Positions 28,381 through 39,022 of a stretch of DNA of 64,000 nucleotides are shown piece after piece. A program made the position numbers and the translations under genes. How positions within the stretch are numbered: the first letter of the stretch is position 1; each line of letters starts with the position of its first letter. Source of the stretch: Pseudomonas sp. G.S.17 (GTDB lineage: Bacteria > Pseudomonadota > Gammaproteobacteria > Pseudomonadales > Pseudomonadaceae). The stretch lies in the NCBI RefSeq assembly GCF_038096165.1, contig NZ_CP151076.1:6073501-6137500 (forward strand). Reading direction: 5' to 3'. The notes below the pieces were generated by a model that saw nothing but the letters and a program-made list of their open reading frames with translations, did not search any database and was not told where the DNA came from.

Positions 28381-29163
28381 TTACGCTGTCTGCCAGACAC
28401 CAGGATCAACCTGGGCCAATGCTTTGAATGCAGGTTTGGCGAACCAGAAGCCTTGCATCAGAAAAATCCCGCAGTCGGCGAGGAAGTCACGCTCTTCGGC
28501 ACACTCGATGCCCTCGGCGATGACTGTAACGCCCAACTCCGTACACATTGTGACAACCCCACGAACGATAGCCTGACGAACGCGATCGCGGTGAATATCT
28601 CGAATTAAATGCATGTCGAGTTTTATCAGGTCGGGCTGAAAATCCGCCAGCAACCCCAGGCCCGAATAGCCGGCACCGAAATCGTCAATCGCCGTCATGA
28701 AACCGAATTCGCGGTATTCACGCAGAATATTGGTCAAATGGCGATTGTTATCGAGGTGTTCGGCTTCGATAGTCTCGAAAATCAGGCGGTCCAGCGGGAA
28801 GTTATGGGTTCGGGCGGCTTCCAGCGTGCTGCGAATGCACAGCTCCGGGCGATAGACCGCGTTGGGCAGAAAATTGATCGACAGGCGTTCGCTCATGCCC
28901 AACGCGGCAGCACCAGCGATGGCATGCGTGCGACACAGCTGGTCGAAACGATAGCGATTCTGGTCGGTCACTTGGCTGAGCACCGACAGCGCGCCCTCAC
29001 CCTTGATGCCGCGCACCAATGCCTCATGAGCAAAAACCGACTGATCGCGCAAATCCACGATGGGCTGGTAGGCGAATGCAAATGAAAAGTCGAGTTCGGG
29101 GCTGTTTTTGCAGCCCTCGCAGCCGACTTTAGGTGAGGTCAATGACGACGGAAATTCAGTCAT
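28381..29163 (-). CDS. rimA: EAL-domain c-di-GMP phosphodiesterase RimA
   Basis: Cytosolic EAL protein of 260 residues. Catalytic-type motifs are AHEALVRG (EAL with Glu kept as EAL), NFLPNAV (Asn), FETIEAE (Glu), AIDDFGAGYSGLGLLADFQPDLIKLD (DDFG) and VIAEGIE. It is immediately upstream of rimB and rimK, so I assign it as RimA of the rimABK system, which links c-di-GMP to S6 glutamylation in P. fluorescens. ATG 29163 has GGAG eight bases upstream, better than the ATG at 29175. An N-terminal Cys pair (CEGC) is present. Confidence 0.88.
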   Translation of the reverse strand: MTEFPSSLTSPKVGCEGCKNSPELDFSFAFAYQPIVDLRDQSVFAHEALVRGIKGEGALSVLSQVTDQNRYRFDQLCRTHAIAGAAALGMSERLSINFLPNAVYRPELCIRSTLEAARTHNFPLDRLIFETIEAEHLDNNRHLTNILREYREFGFMTAIDDFGAGYSGLGLLADFQPDLIKLDMHLIRDIHRDRVRQAIVRGVVTMCTELGVTVIAEGIECAEERDFLADCGIFLMQGFWFAKPAFKALAQVDPGVWQTA

Positions 29164-29287
29164 ATCGCACTCCATGTAAGAGAGAAGTCATTGAAGAAAA
29201 AGGAATTTTTTGCGCCAGTAATCGAATTGCTGGCGTATCACGTATGACGTAGTACAGTTCTGACTATGGCTTAACTAAGGAATTCAT

Positions 29288-29695
29288 ATGGCACAAAAGT
29301 CTGAAGAAGACGACAAAGTTCGTCTGGATAAATGGCTGTGGGCGGCGCGCTTCTTCAAAACCCGTGCCCTCGCCAAAGCCGCTATCGAGAACGGCAAGGT
29401 GCATTGTCGGGGCGAGCGTTGCAAGCCCGGCAAGGAACCGCACATCGGCGACGATATCTTGGTTCGGATCGGCTTTGAGGAACGTACGGTGGTGGTGCAG
29501 GCACTATCGACCGTGCGCCGCGGCGCGCCGGAAGCGCAGACCCTGTACAGCGAAACCCCGGAAAGCATCGCCAAGCGGGAAAACGCCGCTGCACAACGCA
29601 AGGCAGGCAATCTGGGCATGACCACCGATGGCAAGCCGAGCAAGAAGCAGCGCCGCCAGCTGTTTCAGTTCCGTGGTTCGAGTAATGATGATTGA
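29288..29695 (+). CDS. hslR: Heat-shock protein Hsp15, S4-domain ribosome-associated factor
   Basis: Basic RNA-binding protein of 135 residues. The S4 domain is at residues 11-75 (VRLDKWLWAARFFKTRALAKAAIENGKVHCRG). The C-terminal tail is rich in Lys and Arg (SKKQRRQLFQFRGS). Hsp15 binds 50S subunits carrying a nascent chain and helps recycle stalled ribosomes. ATG 29288 has AAGGA upstream. It precedes hslO (Hsp33) as in many gamma-proteobacteria. Confidence 0.94.
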   Translation: MAQKSEEDDKVRLDKWLWAARFFKTRALAKAAIENGKVHCRGERCKPGKEPHIGDDILVRIGFEERTVVVQALSTVRRGAPEAQTLYSETPESIAKRENAAAQRKAGNLGMTTDGKPSKKQRRQLFQFRGSSNDD

Positions 29696-29702
29696 GGCCC
29701 TA

Positions 29703-29797
29703 TTGGAGCGAAGCTCGCCCGCGAACGCGAATCAGACGCCTCGGTGAGCCAGACTCACCGCGTTAGAATTCTTCGCGGGCAAGCCCCGCCCCAACGG
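29703..29797. repeat. REP pair between hslR and hslO
   Basis: Inverted copies of TTGGAGCGAAGCTCGCCCGC and CGCGGGCAAGCCCCGCCCCAA lie about 50 bp apart, with an extra GGTGAG...CTCACC hairpin in the spacer. Confidence 0.75.
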
Positions 29798-29972
29798 ATT
29801 ACCTGGCAGCCACGCACAACACTCAAACGCATGACTTGGAAGCGCGCAAGATAGTCCATAAAATGCCTCTTATCCGACATGGCAAGTCGCACTACGGACA
29901 TGCGAAACAGCGCTTTGGCGCTTCATAGACGCTTGCCATCATTCTGTCATTCCTTCAGATACCTCTTTCCCT

Positions 29973-30875
29973 ATGCATGATTTCCCGGATATCGACTACA
30001 CCCAGCGCTTCATCTTCGACGAGACCGACGTGCGCGGCGAGCTGGTCGCGCTGGAACGCAGCTATGCCGAAGTACTCGCCAAACACCCGTACCCGGAGCC
30101 AGTCGCGCAGCTGCTCGGCGAACTGATGGCTGCCGCTGCGTTGCTGGTAGGCACTTTGAAATTCGAAGGTTTGCTGATTCTTCAGGCTCGCTCCAGCGGA
30201 GCCGTCCCGTTGTTGATGGTCGAATGCTCCAGCGAACGCGAGCTGCGCGGTATTGCTCGTTACGAGGAGTCGCAGATCCTGCCGGGCGCCGGCCTGCAGG
30301 ACTTGATGCCCGATGGCTCGCTGACCCTGACGGTCGATCCACGACAGGGCAAACGCTATCAAGGCATTGTTGCCCTGGACGGCGCCGATCTGTCCGAAAG
30401 CCTGTCCAGCTATTTCGTGATGTCGGAGCAGTTGGGTACACGTTTCTGGTTGCGCGCTGACGGCCATCGCGCGCGCGGCCTGCTGTTGCAACAGTTGCCC
30501 GCCGCACGCATCACCGATTCCGAAGAGCGCGACGCCAGCTGGGAACACGTCACCACGCTGGCCAGCACCCTCACGGCAGAAGAGCTGTTGAGCCTGGACA
30601 ATGAAACCGTGCTGCACCGGCTGTTTCACCAGGACCCGGTGCGGATGTTCGAGATGCAACCGATTTGTTTCCGTTGCAGCTGTTCACGGGAGCGCTCCGC
30701 CAACGCGCTGGTCAGCCTCGGGCTGGAAGATGCGCAGCAGTTGGTCATCGAGCATAACGGAACGGTGGAGATCGATTGTCAGTTCTGCAACGAACGCTAT
30801 TTGTTCGATGCCACCGACATCGCGCAGTTGTTCGCGGGCGGCGGTGTGGATTCGCCTTCTGATACGCGTCATTAA
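29973..30875 (+). CDS. hslO: Redox-regulated chaperone Hsp33
   Basis: Cytosolic holdase of 300 residues, activated when oxidative stress releases its zinc and forms disulfides. The zinc site is visible as CXC (CSC within [13 protein letters not shown]) and CXXC (CQFCNERY) near the C-terminus, plus an extra Cys in CFRCSC. The core pattern [36 protein letters not shown] and [14 protein letters not shown] is typical. ATG 29973 lies about 275 bp after hslR, past a REP pair. Confidence 0.96.
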   Translation: MHDFPDIDYTQRFIFDETDVRGELVALERSYAEVLAKHPYPEPVAQLLGELMAAAALLVGTLKFEGLLILQARSSGAVPLLMVECSSERELRGIARYEESQILPGAGLQDLMPDGSLTLTVDPRQGKRYQGIVALDGADLSESLSSYFVMSEQLGTRFWLRADGHRARGLLLQQLPAARITDSEERDASWEHVTTLASTLTAEELLSLDNETVLHRLFHQDPVRMFEMQPICFRCSCSRERSANALVSLGLEDAQQLVIEHNGTVEIDCQFCNERYLFDATDIAQLFAGGGVDSPSDTRH

Positions 30876-30967
30876 ACAGGCACGTAACCACGTTGTGACA
30901 CGCCTGGAGCCATGGTGTCGTTCTTCTGACAGGAGGACCCTACTTTTTTTAGGCTTTTCTGGCATAA

Positions 30968-32599
<1,632 letters not shown>

Positions 32600-32617
32600 G
32601 ATTCGGATTGGCTGAAT

Positions 32618-32787
32618 AAAAACCGCCCTTGCAGGCTGTGTGAAAACGTCACGAGCGATGACAAGACAAGGCAAAAACAGGCGAAAAAGCGGAGTCTAGG
32701 TGTTCTAAATGAGCATTTTTCGCCTGTTTTTAACGCAGTATTGTCGAGCGCAGTAGTTTTCACACAGTCTGCTTCGGGGCGGTTTTT
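32618..32787 (+). terminator. pckA terminator interrupted by a MITE-like element
   Basis: Left arm AAAAACCGCCC (32618-32628) and right arm GGGCGGTTTTT (32777-32787) are exact complements and the right arm runs into six T residues. They are normally a few bases apart in such a terminator but here enclose the 140-bp element at 32632-32771. The element itself folds into a stem, so the arms can still meet. Confidence 0.8.
32632..32771. mobile_element. MITE-like palindromic element, copy 2
   Basis: 140 bp, near-identical to 13211-13352 and in the same orientation. Inverted ends are CAGGCTGTGTGAAAAC and GTTTTCACACAGTCTG (one mismatch). The interior inverted repeat AAAAACAGGCGAAAAA / TTTTTCGCCTGTTTTT differs from copy 1 by compensating changes on both arms, which shows that pairing is conserved. 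Confidence 0.85.
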
Positions 32788-32821
32788 TATTGCCTGAAGA
32801 TACGGGTCTGAAATGGAACCC

Positions 32822-32886
32822 GTGGGAGCGAGCTTGCTCGCGAAGGTTTCTGGTCGCCGCCTTCGCGAGCAAGCTCGCTCCCACAG
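32822..32886. repeat. REP pair, GTGGGAGCGAGCTTGCTCGC type
   Basis: A tight inverted REP pair with nearly perfect arms (GTGGGAGCGAGCTTGCTCGC and its complement) 20 bp apart, between pckA and the convergent methyltransferase gene. Confidence 0.92.
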
Positions 32887-32903
32887 GGGAAATGCGGTCA
32901 TCC

Positions 32904-33015
32904 CGTGGGACCGGATTTATCCGGGAAGGCGTCGGTGCAGACGCCACATCTGCGGCATCTGTGGGTTGCCCTCAAACATAGAATCTCCCACAGTGGGGCT
33001 CCCACAGCCATCCGT
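32904..33015. repeat. Degenerate REP-like tail region
   Basis: Contains a single GTGGGACCGGATTTATCCGG unit, GCGTCGGTGCAGACGCC hairpin and a TCCCACAGTGGGGCTCCCAC palindrome. It is non-coding. With the MITE and REP pair it fills the 416 bp between pckA and the methyltransferase gene. Confidence 0.55.
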
Positions 33016-33639
33016 CTATCGCCGCCAAACACTCGCCAGCCACGGCTGCTGCTCCAGCGGCAGGCCTTCAGGTCTGTAGTAATATTCCAACTCGCTGAAT
33101 CCGGCCTCGGTCAGCAGGGCGCGCCAGGCCTCAAGATCGTGATAGGAACCGTAGCGCGGGCCGTTCCAGCCTTCACGATTTTCGCCCCGTGGGTTGGAGC
33201 TGAAGAGGACGCCGCCGGGTTTCAGGGTGGCGTGCAGTTGTTGCAGCACCCGTGGCAGTTCCTGTTTAGGGACGTGGAATAACGCGGCGTTGGCGAAGAT
33301 GCCATCGAAGCGTTCTGCAGGAAGGTTCAGTTCAAGAAAGCTCTGCTGCCAGACTTCGCAACCGGTCTCGGCGCGGGCCATTTCAGCGAAACGCTCCGAG
33401 CCGTCCAGGCCGACGGCGATGTGGCCCATGGCGGTGAATGTCTTGAGGTCGCGGCCCGGCCCGCAGCCGAAATCCAGGATCTGCCACGGCGTTGGGCTTT
33501 CTATATGGCGCAGCAACGCAGCAATGTTCTGGCTGACATCGTGGTCGCGGGTGCCTTCACGGAATGCGTCGGCCACCTGGTTGTAGTGGCCGACGGTGGT
33601 CTCGGTAATCTGCGCGAGATCCTGTGGTGCGAGTTTCAT
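33016..33639 (-). CDS. Class I SAM-dependent methyltransferase
   Basis: Cytosolic protein of 207 residues with clear methyltransferase motifs: motif I QILDFGCGPGRDLKTF, GLDGSERFAEMAR, FDGIFANAALFHVP and LKPGGVLFSSNPRGEN. ATG 33639 gives MKLAPQDLAQITETTVGHYNQ, a common opening for this group; a longer frame to 33681 lacks support. It lies 42 bases after metI on the same strand, so it may be the last gene of the sulfur operon. The substrate is unknown; tellurite- or thiol-type methylation cannot be excluded. Confidence 0.85.
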   Translation of the reverse strand: MKLAPQDLAQITETTVGHYNQVADAFREGTRDHDVSQNIAALLRHIESPTPWQILDFGCGPGRDLKTFTAMGHIAVGLDGSERFAEMARAETGCEVWQQSFLELNLPAERFDGIFANAALFHVPKQELPRVLQQLHATLKPGGVLFSSNPRGENREGWNGPRYGSYHDLEAWRALLTEAGFSELEYYYRPEGLPLEQQPWLASVWRR

Positions 33640-33681
33640 GGCGGGTCGTTCCAGGCAGTTGATGCCGTGAATATACCCCAC

Positions 33682-34326
33682 TCAGCGCTTGTTCAAGCCT
33701 CGCGCCAGCCGATCACCGCCCAGTTGAATCACTGCCACCAATACCACCAGCAGCACAATCACAGTCAGCATCACCTGGCTGTCGAAGCGTTGATAGCCGT
33801 AGCGATAAGCAATGTCGCCCAGACCGCCCGCGCCGATTGCGCCAGCCATCGCCGAAGAGTTGATCATCGTTACCAGGGTGATGGTGAAGCCGCCGACAAT
33901 CCCCGGCAGCGCTTCAGGCAACAGCACATGCCAGACAATGTGCCAGCGTCGGCAGCCCATAGCCTGGGCGGCTTCGATCAGACCGTGATCGACTTCGCGC
34001 AGGCTGACTTCGGCGATGCGGGCGAAGAACGGCGTGGCAGCGATGGTCAGCGGTACCACTGCCGCCCACACGCCATACGTCGTGCCGACGATCAGCCGGG
34101 TAAAGGGAATCAGTGCCACCATCAGGATCAGGAACGGGATCGAGCGAAACAGGTTCACGAAGCCGCCCAGTACGCGATTCAATCCCGGCGCCTGGTAGAT
34201 GCCGCCTTTGGAGCTGGTGACCAGAATCACCGCCAGCGGGATGCCCAGCAGCAACGCGATGAGCGAGGACACGCCAACCATCAGGAAGGTGTCGATAGTG
34301 CCTTGTAACAAACGGTCAAACCACAT
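33682..34326 (-). CDS. metI: Methionine-type ABC transporter permease MetI
   Basis: Inner-membrane permease of 214 residues with the MetI pattern: [46 protein letters not shown] and EAA loop [29 protein letters not shown]. About five membrane helices. It overlaps metN by 11 bp. In this locus the import system sits with a flavin monooxygenase and SfnB, so substrates could include methionine or other organosulfur compounds. Confidence 0.93.
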   Translation of the reverse strand: MWFDRLLQGTIDTFLMVGVSSLIALLLGIPLAVILVTSSKGGIYQAPGLNRVLGGFVNLFRSIPFLILMVALIPFTRLIVGTTYGVWAAVVPLTIAATPFFARIAEVSLREVDHGLIEAAQAMGCRRWHIVWHVLLPEALPGIVGGFTITLVTMINSSAMAGAIGAGGLGDIAYRYGYQRFDSQVMLTVIVLLVVLVAVIQLGGDRLARGLNKR

Positions 34327-35446
34327 AGCCGATGACCTCCGCGTGTTGCGCCTGTTTGCGCGCCCTGATCAGCAATTCTTCACGGGAATGCGGCGAGTCG
34401 GCAATCGACAGCAACAGATGCCCCAGCGCGCGACCCTGAATACGTTCGACGCCGCCTTGCAACAGGCTGACGCGCCCACCCAATGCACCGAACAGCGCGG
34501 CCAGATCCGCCTCGTCGCCGGTCTCGCCAGTAAAGTGCAGATCCAGCACCACGGCTGCGCCCGGCTGCGGCGGCTGCGCGGCAATGCGTGATTGCAGGTC
34601 TGCGGGCACGCCGTGTTGCAGCGGCGCGAGCAAGGTTTTGCTGACCTCGTGACGCGGATCGCCGAACACCTGCCAGACCGGTCCTTGCTCGACGACGCGG
34701 CCTTGCTCGAGAACCACGACGCGATCACAGATATCGCGAATCACCGCCATTTCGTGAGTGATGAGGATGACCGTCAGCCCCAGCCGCTGATTGATCTCGC
34801 GCAGCAGGCCGAGAATCGATTGGGTGGTTTCCGGGTCCAGCGCCGAAGTCGCTTCGTCACAGAGCAGAATCGCCGGGTCATGCACCAGCGCGCGGGCAAT
34901 GCCGACGCGCTGTTTCTGGCCGCCGGACAGCTGCGCCGGATATGCCTTGTGCTTGTCTTGCAGGCCCACCAGTTCCAGCAGTTCGGTGACTTTGCGCTGG
35001 CGCTGCTCCTTGGGCACGCCCGCGACCTTCAACGGCAACTCGACGTTCTGCCACACGGTCTTGGCCGACATCAGGTTGAAGTGCTGGAAGATCATGCCGA
35101 TCCGTCGGCGCAGCTCCACCAGCTTGTCTTCGTTGAACTCGCCAATGTCCGTCTGATCAATGAGCACCCGGCCGCTGCTGGGTTGCTCAAGACGGTTGAT
35201 AGTGCGGATCAGCGACGATTTACCCGCGCCGCTGCGACCGATGATGCCGAAGATCTCGCCGCGCTGAATGGCCAGGTCGATGTTCTGCAAGGCATCGACC
35301 GGACCTTGCTGGCCTTGATAGGTCTTGCCCAGATTGATGAAACGCACGTGAGCGCGATTCAGGTCGGCGTGCAGCTCGGCGTGATGGGCCGAATGCGCTG
35401 CGCCCGTGGCTTCGAGTGGCAGTTGGCGTTGCACGGTGGCATTCAT
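34316..35446 (-). CDS. metN: Methionine-type ABC transporter ATPase MetN
   Basis: Cytosolic ATPase of 376 residues. It has Walker [11 protein letters not shown]-loop MIFQHFNLM, signature [15 protein letters not shown], Walker [15 protein letters not shown] and switch His in ITHEM. The C-terminal ~80 residues form the NIL regulatory domain ([37 protein letters not shown]) which in MetN binds methionine and inhibits uptake. An N-terminal extension of about 30 residues (His/Ala-rich) precedes the ABC domain. ATG 35446 has GGGAAGG upstream. Confidence 0.94.
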   Translation of the reverse strand: MNATVQRQLPLEATGAAHSAHHAELHADLNRAHVRFINLGKTYQGQQGPVDALQNIDLAIQRGEIFGIIGRSGAGKSSLIRTINRLEQPSSGRVLIDQTDIGEFNEDKLVELRRRIGMIFQHFNLMSAKTVWQNVELPLKVAGVPKEQRQRKVTELLELVGLQDKHKAYPAQLSGGQKQRVGIARALVHDPAILLCDEATSALDPETTQSILGLLREINQRLGLTVILITHEMAVIRDICDRVVVLEQGRVVEQGPVWQVFGDPRHEVSKTLLAPLQHGVPADLQSRIAAQPPQPGAAVVLDLHFTGETGDEADLAALFGALGGRVSLLQGGVERIQGRALGHLLLSIADSPHSREELLIRARKQAQHAEVIGYVV

Positions 35447-35447
35447 A

Positions 35448-36236
35448 TCAGCCTTCCCAGCCAGCTTGGTAGAGCTTGCCATTGACCTTGTCCAGCGCGG
35501 CGCGAACCACCGGCGAGTGCTGATAGATGTCGATGAACCTGGCCAGGCGCGGATCGTTCTTGTGATCGGGCTTGATCACGAACTGAATCACGTATTCCGG
35601 GTGATCGAGGCCGTCGAACAGAATGGCCGAGGACGCATCGAAGGTTTTCGCCAGGCGAATATAAGCGGGATAACCCTGTACCAGGTCGGCGTCTTCGTAA
35701 GCACGCACCAGTTGCACGGCTTCAACCTGAATCAGCTTGAGCTTCTTCGGGTTGGCGGTGATGTCTTCTTCAGTGGCCTTGAAACCGACGCCCGGCTTGA
35801 GGGTGATCAAGCCGGCTTTGGCCAGCAATTGCAGGCCGCGCCCGCTGTTGATCGGGTCGTTGGCAATAGCCACGGTAGCGCCGATCGGCAGCTCATCGAA
35901 GCTTTTGTACTTTTTCGAGTACAGGCCGACGTTGTTGATGATCCCCGGCGCGTAAGGCACCAGATTGAAGCCGGCGGCTTCGTTGGCGTTGGTCAGGAAC
36001 GGGATGTGCTGGAAGTAATTCACGTCGATATCGCCCGCCGCAAGGCTGACGTTGGGCGCGATCCAGTCGGTGAATTCAACCAGCTCAACCTTCAGGCCTT
36101 GTTTGCCGGCTTCCTCGACAGCCGCTTCCAGCGGGATGGCGAAGGCGGCCGTGGTGCCGACTTTCAAGGGTTGGTCGGCGGCATGGGCGGTGAGGGTCAA
36201 CAGGCTCAAGGCCAGGGTAGCGATCAGTTTGTTCAT
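35448..36236 (-). CDS. metQ: MetQ-family substrate-binding protein
   Basis: Periplasmic NlpA-family binding protein of 262 residues. The signal peptide [19 protein letters not shown] lacks a lipobox Cys, so the mature protein is soluble, unlike E. coli MetQ. Family blocks: [53 protein letters not shown] [18 protein letters not shown] and [14 protein letters not shown]. Its stop is one base before the metN start. A REP pair separates it from the monooxygenase gene upstream. Confidence 0.92.
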   Translation of the reverse strand: MNKLIATLALSLLTLTAHAADQPLKVGTTAAFAIPLEAAVEEAGKQGLKVELVEFTDWIAPNVSLAAGDIDVNYFQHIPFLTNANEAAGFNLVPYAPGIINNVGLYSKKYKSFDELPIGATVAIANDPINSGRGLQLLAKAGLITLKPGVGFKATEEDITANPKKLKLIQVEAVQLVRAYEDADLVQGYPAYIRLAKTFDASSAILFDGLDHPEYVIQFVIKPDHKNDPRLARFIDIYQHSPVVRAALDKVNGKLYQAGWEG

Positions 36237-36308
36237 GGTGAATTCCGGTGCGCAAGGTTAAGTTTTTGTGTGGTTTGGTCTGACGGATTCAGTGGAGCAA
36301 AGTCGGGT

Positions 36309-36401
36309 CGTAGGACCGGCTTCAGCCGGGAGATCTGCATTGCGAACGATACAAACTCATTGGCTGTACCGACCTCCTCCCGGCTAAAGCCGGTCCTACG
36401 A
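36309..36401. repeat. REP pair, GTAGGACCGGCTTCAGCCGG type
   Basis: Near-perfect inverted pair with CGTAGGACCGGCTTCAGCCG on the left and CGGCTAAAGCCGGTCCTACG on the right, between metQ and the flavin monooxygenase gene on the same strand. Confidence 0.92.
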
Positions 36402-36410
36402 GAGCGTTCT

Positions 36411-37766
36411 TCAGTGCCGGTAACTCGCCCCCGTATGCCGCTGCGGCAAACGCGCGCCGCCTTCGGGAAACAACTTCTCCCGCAAGCTGCCGTTGTCGTA
36501 GGCGGTTTTGTACGAGCCGCGGCGTTGCAGCTCGGGGATCACCAGGTCGATGAAATCCGCGTAGCTTTCCGGGGTGACGATGCGGGTCAGGTTGAAGCCG
36601 TCGAGGCCGGTTTCCGCAATCCAGGACTCCAGCTCGTCGGCCACTTGCTCCGGCGAGCCGATTACCGTGATGTAGCGTCCGCCCAACGCGTGCTGGTCGA
36701 GCAGTTTTTGCCGGGTCCAGTCGTTGTTTTTCAGGTTCTTGGTGGCCGATTGAATGGCGTTGCTTTTCACGTACTGGATCGGCTCGTCCAGTTCGTATTC
36801 GGAAAAATCGATACCGGTGGACGCCGCAAAATGCGCCACGCCCGCTTCGGCGCTGGCGAACTCGCGGTATTCGGCATGCTTGGCCCGCGCTTGGGCTTCA
36901 GTCGCGCCAACGATCACGTTGAGGCCCATGAACACTTTGATGTCATCGGGATTACGCCCGGCGGCCACGGCGCTGGCGCGAACTTTATCGACCTGCTCGC
37001 GAGTCGACGGCTTGTTCTGGCCACTGATGAATACGCATTCGGCGTGACTGCCGGCGAACTGCAATCCGCGCTCGGAACTGCCCGCCTGAAACAAAACCGG
37101 CGTGCGCTGCGGCGACGGTTCGCACAGGTGATAGCCCTCAACCTGATAAAACTCGCCCTTGTGCCGCACCTTGTGGACTTTGTCCGGCTGCGCGTAAATC
37201 CGCTGTTGCGGATCGTTAAGGACCGCGTCGTCTTCCCAGCTGCCTTCCCAGAGTTTGTATAAAACCTGCAGGTATTCGTCGGCCTGATCGTAGCGGCGAT
37301 CATGTTCGACCTGCTCGCTCAAACCCATGGCCCGGGCGGCGCTGTCGAGGTAACCGGTGACAATGTTCCAGCCCACTCGACCTCGGCTGAGGTGGTCCAG
37401 CGTCGACATGCGTCGTGCGAATAGATACGGCGCTTCGTAGGTCAGGTTCGCGGTCAGGCCGAAGCCGAGGTTTTTCGTGACAGCAGCCATGGCCGAAACC
37501 AACAGCAGCGGATCGTTGACCGGCAGCTGGATCGACTCCTTGAGCGGCACGTCCACCGAGTTCTGATACACGTCATACACGCCGACAATGTCGGCAATGA
37601 ACAAACCATCAAACAGGCCGCGCTCCAGCAATTGCGCCAGTTCGGTCCAGTATTCAAGAGTTTTGTACTGGGTGGAATTGTCGCGCGGATGGGTCCACAA
37701 ACCGTGGTTGATATGACCGATGCAGTTCATGTTGAACGCATTGAGCAGGATCTTTTTCTTCGCCAT
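36411..37766 (-). CDS. FMN-dependent monooxygenase, NtaA/SnaA/DszA family
   Basis: Bacterial-luciferase-like oxygenase of 451 residues using FMNH2 supplied by a separate reductase. Family pattern: LNAFNMNCIGHINHGLWTHPRD, YWTELAQLLERGLFDGLFIADIVGVYDVY, LTYEAPYLFARRMSTLDHLSRGRVGWNIVTGY and YHLCEPSPQRTPVLFQAGSSERG. Such enzymes act on sulfones, dimethyl sulfide or aminopolycarboxylates. Its ATG overlaps the sfnB stop (TGATG), and it sits with a MetNIQ importer, so an organosulfur substrate is likely. Confidence 0.9.
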   Translation of the reverse strand: MAKKKILLNAFNMNCIGHINHGLWTHPRDNSTQYKTLEYWTELAQLLERGLFDGLFIADIVGVYDVYQNSVDVPLKESIQLPVNDPLLLVSAMAAVTKNLGFGLTANLTYEAPYLFARRMSTLDHLSRGRVGWNIVTGYLDSAARAMGLSEQVEHDRRYDQADEYLQVLYKLWEGSWEDDAVLNDPQQRIYAQPDKVHKVRHKGEFYQVEGYHLCEPSPQRTPVLFQAGSSERGLQFAGSHAECVFISGQNKPSTREQVDKVRASAVAAGRNPDDIKVFMGLNVIVGATEAQARAKHAEYREFASAEAGVAHFAASTGIDFSEYELDEPIQYVKSNAIQSATKNLKNNDWTRQKLLDQHALGGRYITVIGSPEQVADELESWIAETGLDGFNLTRIVTPESYADFIDLVIPELQRRGSYKTAYDNGSLREKLFPEGGARLPQRHTGASYRH

Positions 37767-39022
37767 CAGATGGTCCCCCGCAGCGGTGGGTTCTGATCGT
37801 TGAGGTAAAAATTGCCGATGGCGTGGTATTTCCAGCGCACCGGGTCGTGGAGCGTGTGGACGCGGGCATTACGCCAGTGCCGGTCCAGGTTGAACTCGGC
37901 CAGGGAGGCGCGGCTGCCAGCCAGTTCGAACAATTTTTCACTGGCCAGCAGCGAGATTTCCGTGGTCAGCACTTTGGCGCGGGCAACTGCAATCGAGGCG
38001 CGTGCCGCCGAGTATTCGTCGATGGGACTGGCGTTGACTTCGTCGAGGACCTTGGCCGACTCGCGCAGCAAGGCTTCGGCGGCGTGGAGTTCAAGTTTGA
38101 GCTTGCCGATCTCGGCGATGACGTAAGGATCGTCGCTAGCCCGCTCCACATGGGCATCGACCCAGGGCCGCGAGCGTTTTCTGACAAATTCGATGGTGTC
38201 GTCGATGGCGGCGCGGGCAATGCCGGCGTCGATGGCGGCCTGAATCAGCTGCGAGACCGCGCCCTGAATGCTCGGCGTCAGAGACAGGCGCCAGTTATCC
38301 ACAACCAGTGCGCCATTGATCTGCACGTTATCCAGCAGCACCGTGCCGCTTGCAGTCGTGCGTTGGCCGAAGCCCGACCAGTCATCGACGATCTGCAACC
38401 CGGCGGTGCCGCGCGGGACGAAAGCCATGATTTGCTGGCCTTGCTCGTTGAGCGCTTTCACCGCAACCCAATGGGCGAACAGTGCGCCGGTGGAGTAAAA
38501 CTTCTGACCGTTTATGACGAACTTTCCGCCGTGGGCGGTGATGCGTGCTTTCAGCTCAAGGGTATTTTTCGTACCGCGTTCCGGACCGGCGTTGCCAATG
38601 CGCCAGCCGTCCAGCACGCTTTTGAACAAGACTGTTTTCTGAGCCTCGGTGGCGCTGTTCTGCAATAGATGAATGATCCCGAACTGGCTCTGCGGAATCT
38701 GCCCCAGCGCCGGGTCGGCAACAGAAATAATCCTGAACACCTCGGCGATGGTGACGAATGAAACCTGCGGACCGCCGTAAGCGCGCGGGATGGAAATACT
38801 GCCCAGGCCGCTTTGGGTGAACTGTTCGATTTCCGACCAGGGCAACAGCCGCTCGGCATCGCGTTGAGAGGCTTGCAAGCGGGCAGGATCAGCCAACTGA
38901 TGCGCGGCTGCGATAGCCTGAGCGTCGTTTTGCAGAATCACGGCCGCGATTACCGGCGGTGCGCTGTCCGGCTGAACTGCGGCCGGGGCGGTGCGCAAGG
39001 CGCGGGCAGCCAGCTCAGACAT
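37766..39022 (-). CDS. sfnB: SfnB-family sulfur-acquisition oxidoreductase
   Basis: Acyl-CoA-dehydrogenase-fold flavoprotein of 418 residues related to DszC and SfnB. The N-terminal helical domain contains GLGSISIPRAYGG, the beta domain GNAGPERGTKNTLELKARI and FVINGQKFYSTGALFAHW, and the C-terminal helical domain EKLFELAGSRASLAEFNLDRHWRNARVHTLHDPVRWKY. The last pattern is diagnostic of the DszC-like monooxygenase group. It is the first gene of the probable operon sfnB-monooxygenase-metQNI. ATG 39022 has AGAGG upstream. Confidence 0.9.
   Translation of the reverse strand: MSELAARALRTAPAAVQPDSAPPVIAAVILQNDAQAIAAAHQLADPARLQASQRDAERLLPWSEIEQFTQSGLGSISIPRAYGGPQVSFVTIAEVFRIISVADPALGQIPQSQFGIIHLLQNSATEAQKTVLFKSVLDGWRIGNAGPERGTKNTLELKARITAHGGKFVINGQKFYSTGALFAHWVAVKALNEQGQQIMAFVPRGTAGLQIVDDWSGFGQRTTASGTVLLDNVQINGALVVDNWRLSLTPSIQGAVSQLIQAAIDAGIARAAIDDTIEFVRKRSRPWVDAHVERASDDPYVIAEIGKLKLELHAAEALLRESAKVLDEVNASPIDEYSAARASIAVARAKVLTTEISLLASEKLFELAGSRASLAEFNLDRHWRNARVHTLHDPVRWKYHAIGNFYLNDQNPPLRGTI

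Noticed and set aside
35406..37262. Plus-strand open frame of 618 codons opposite metQ and the flavin monooxygenase
   Set aside because: Crosses two real genes and a REP pair in antisense, with no motif.
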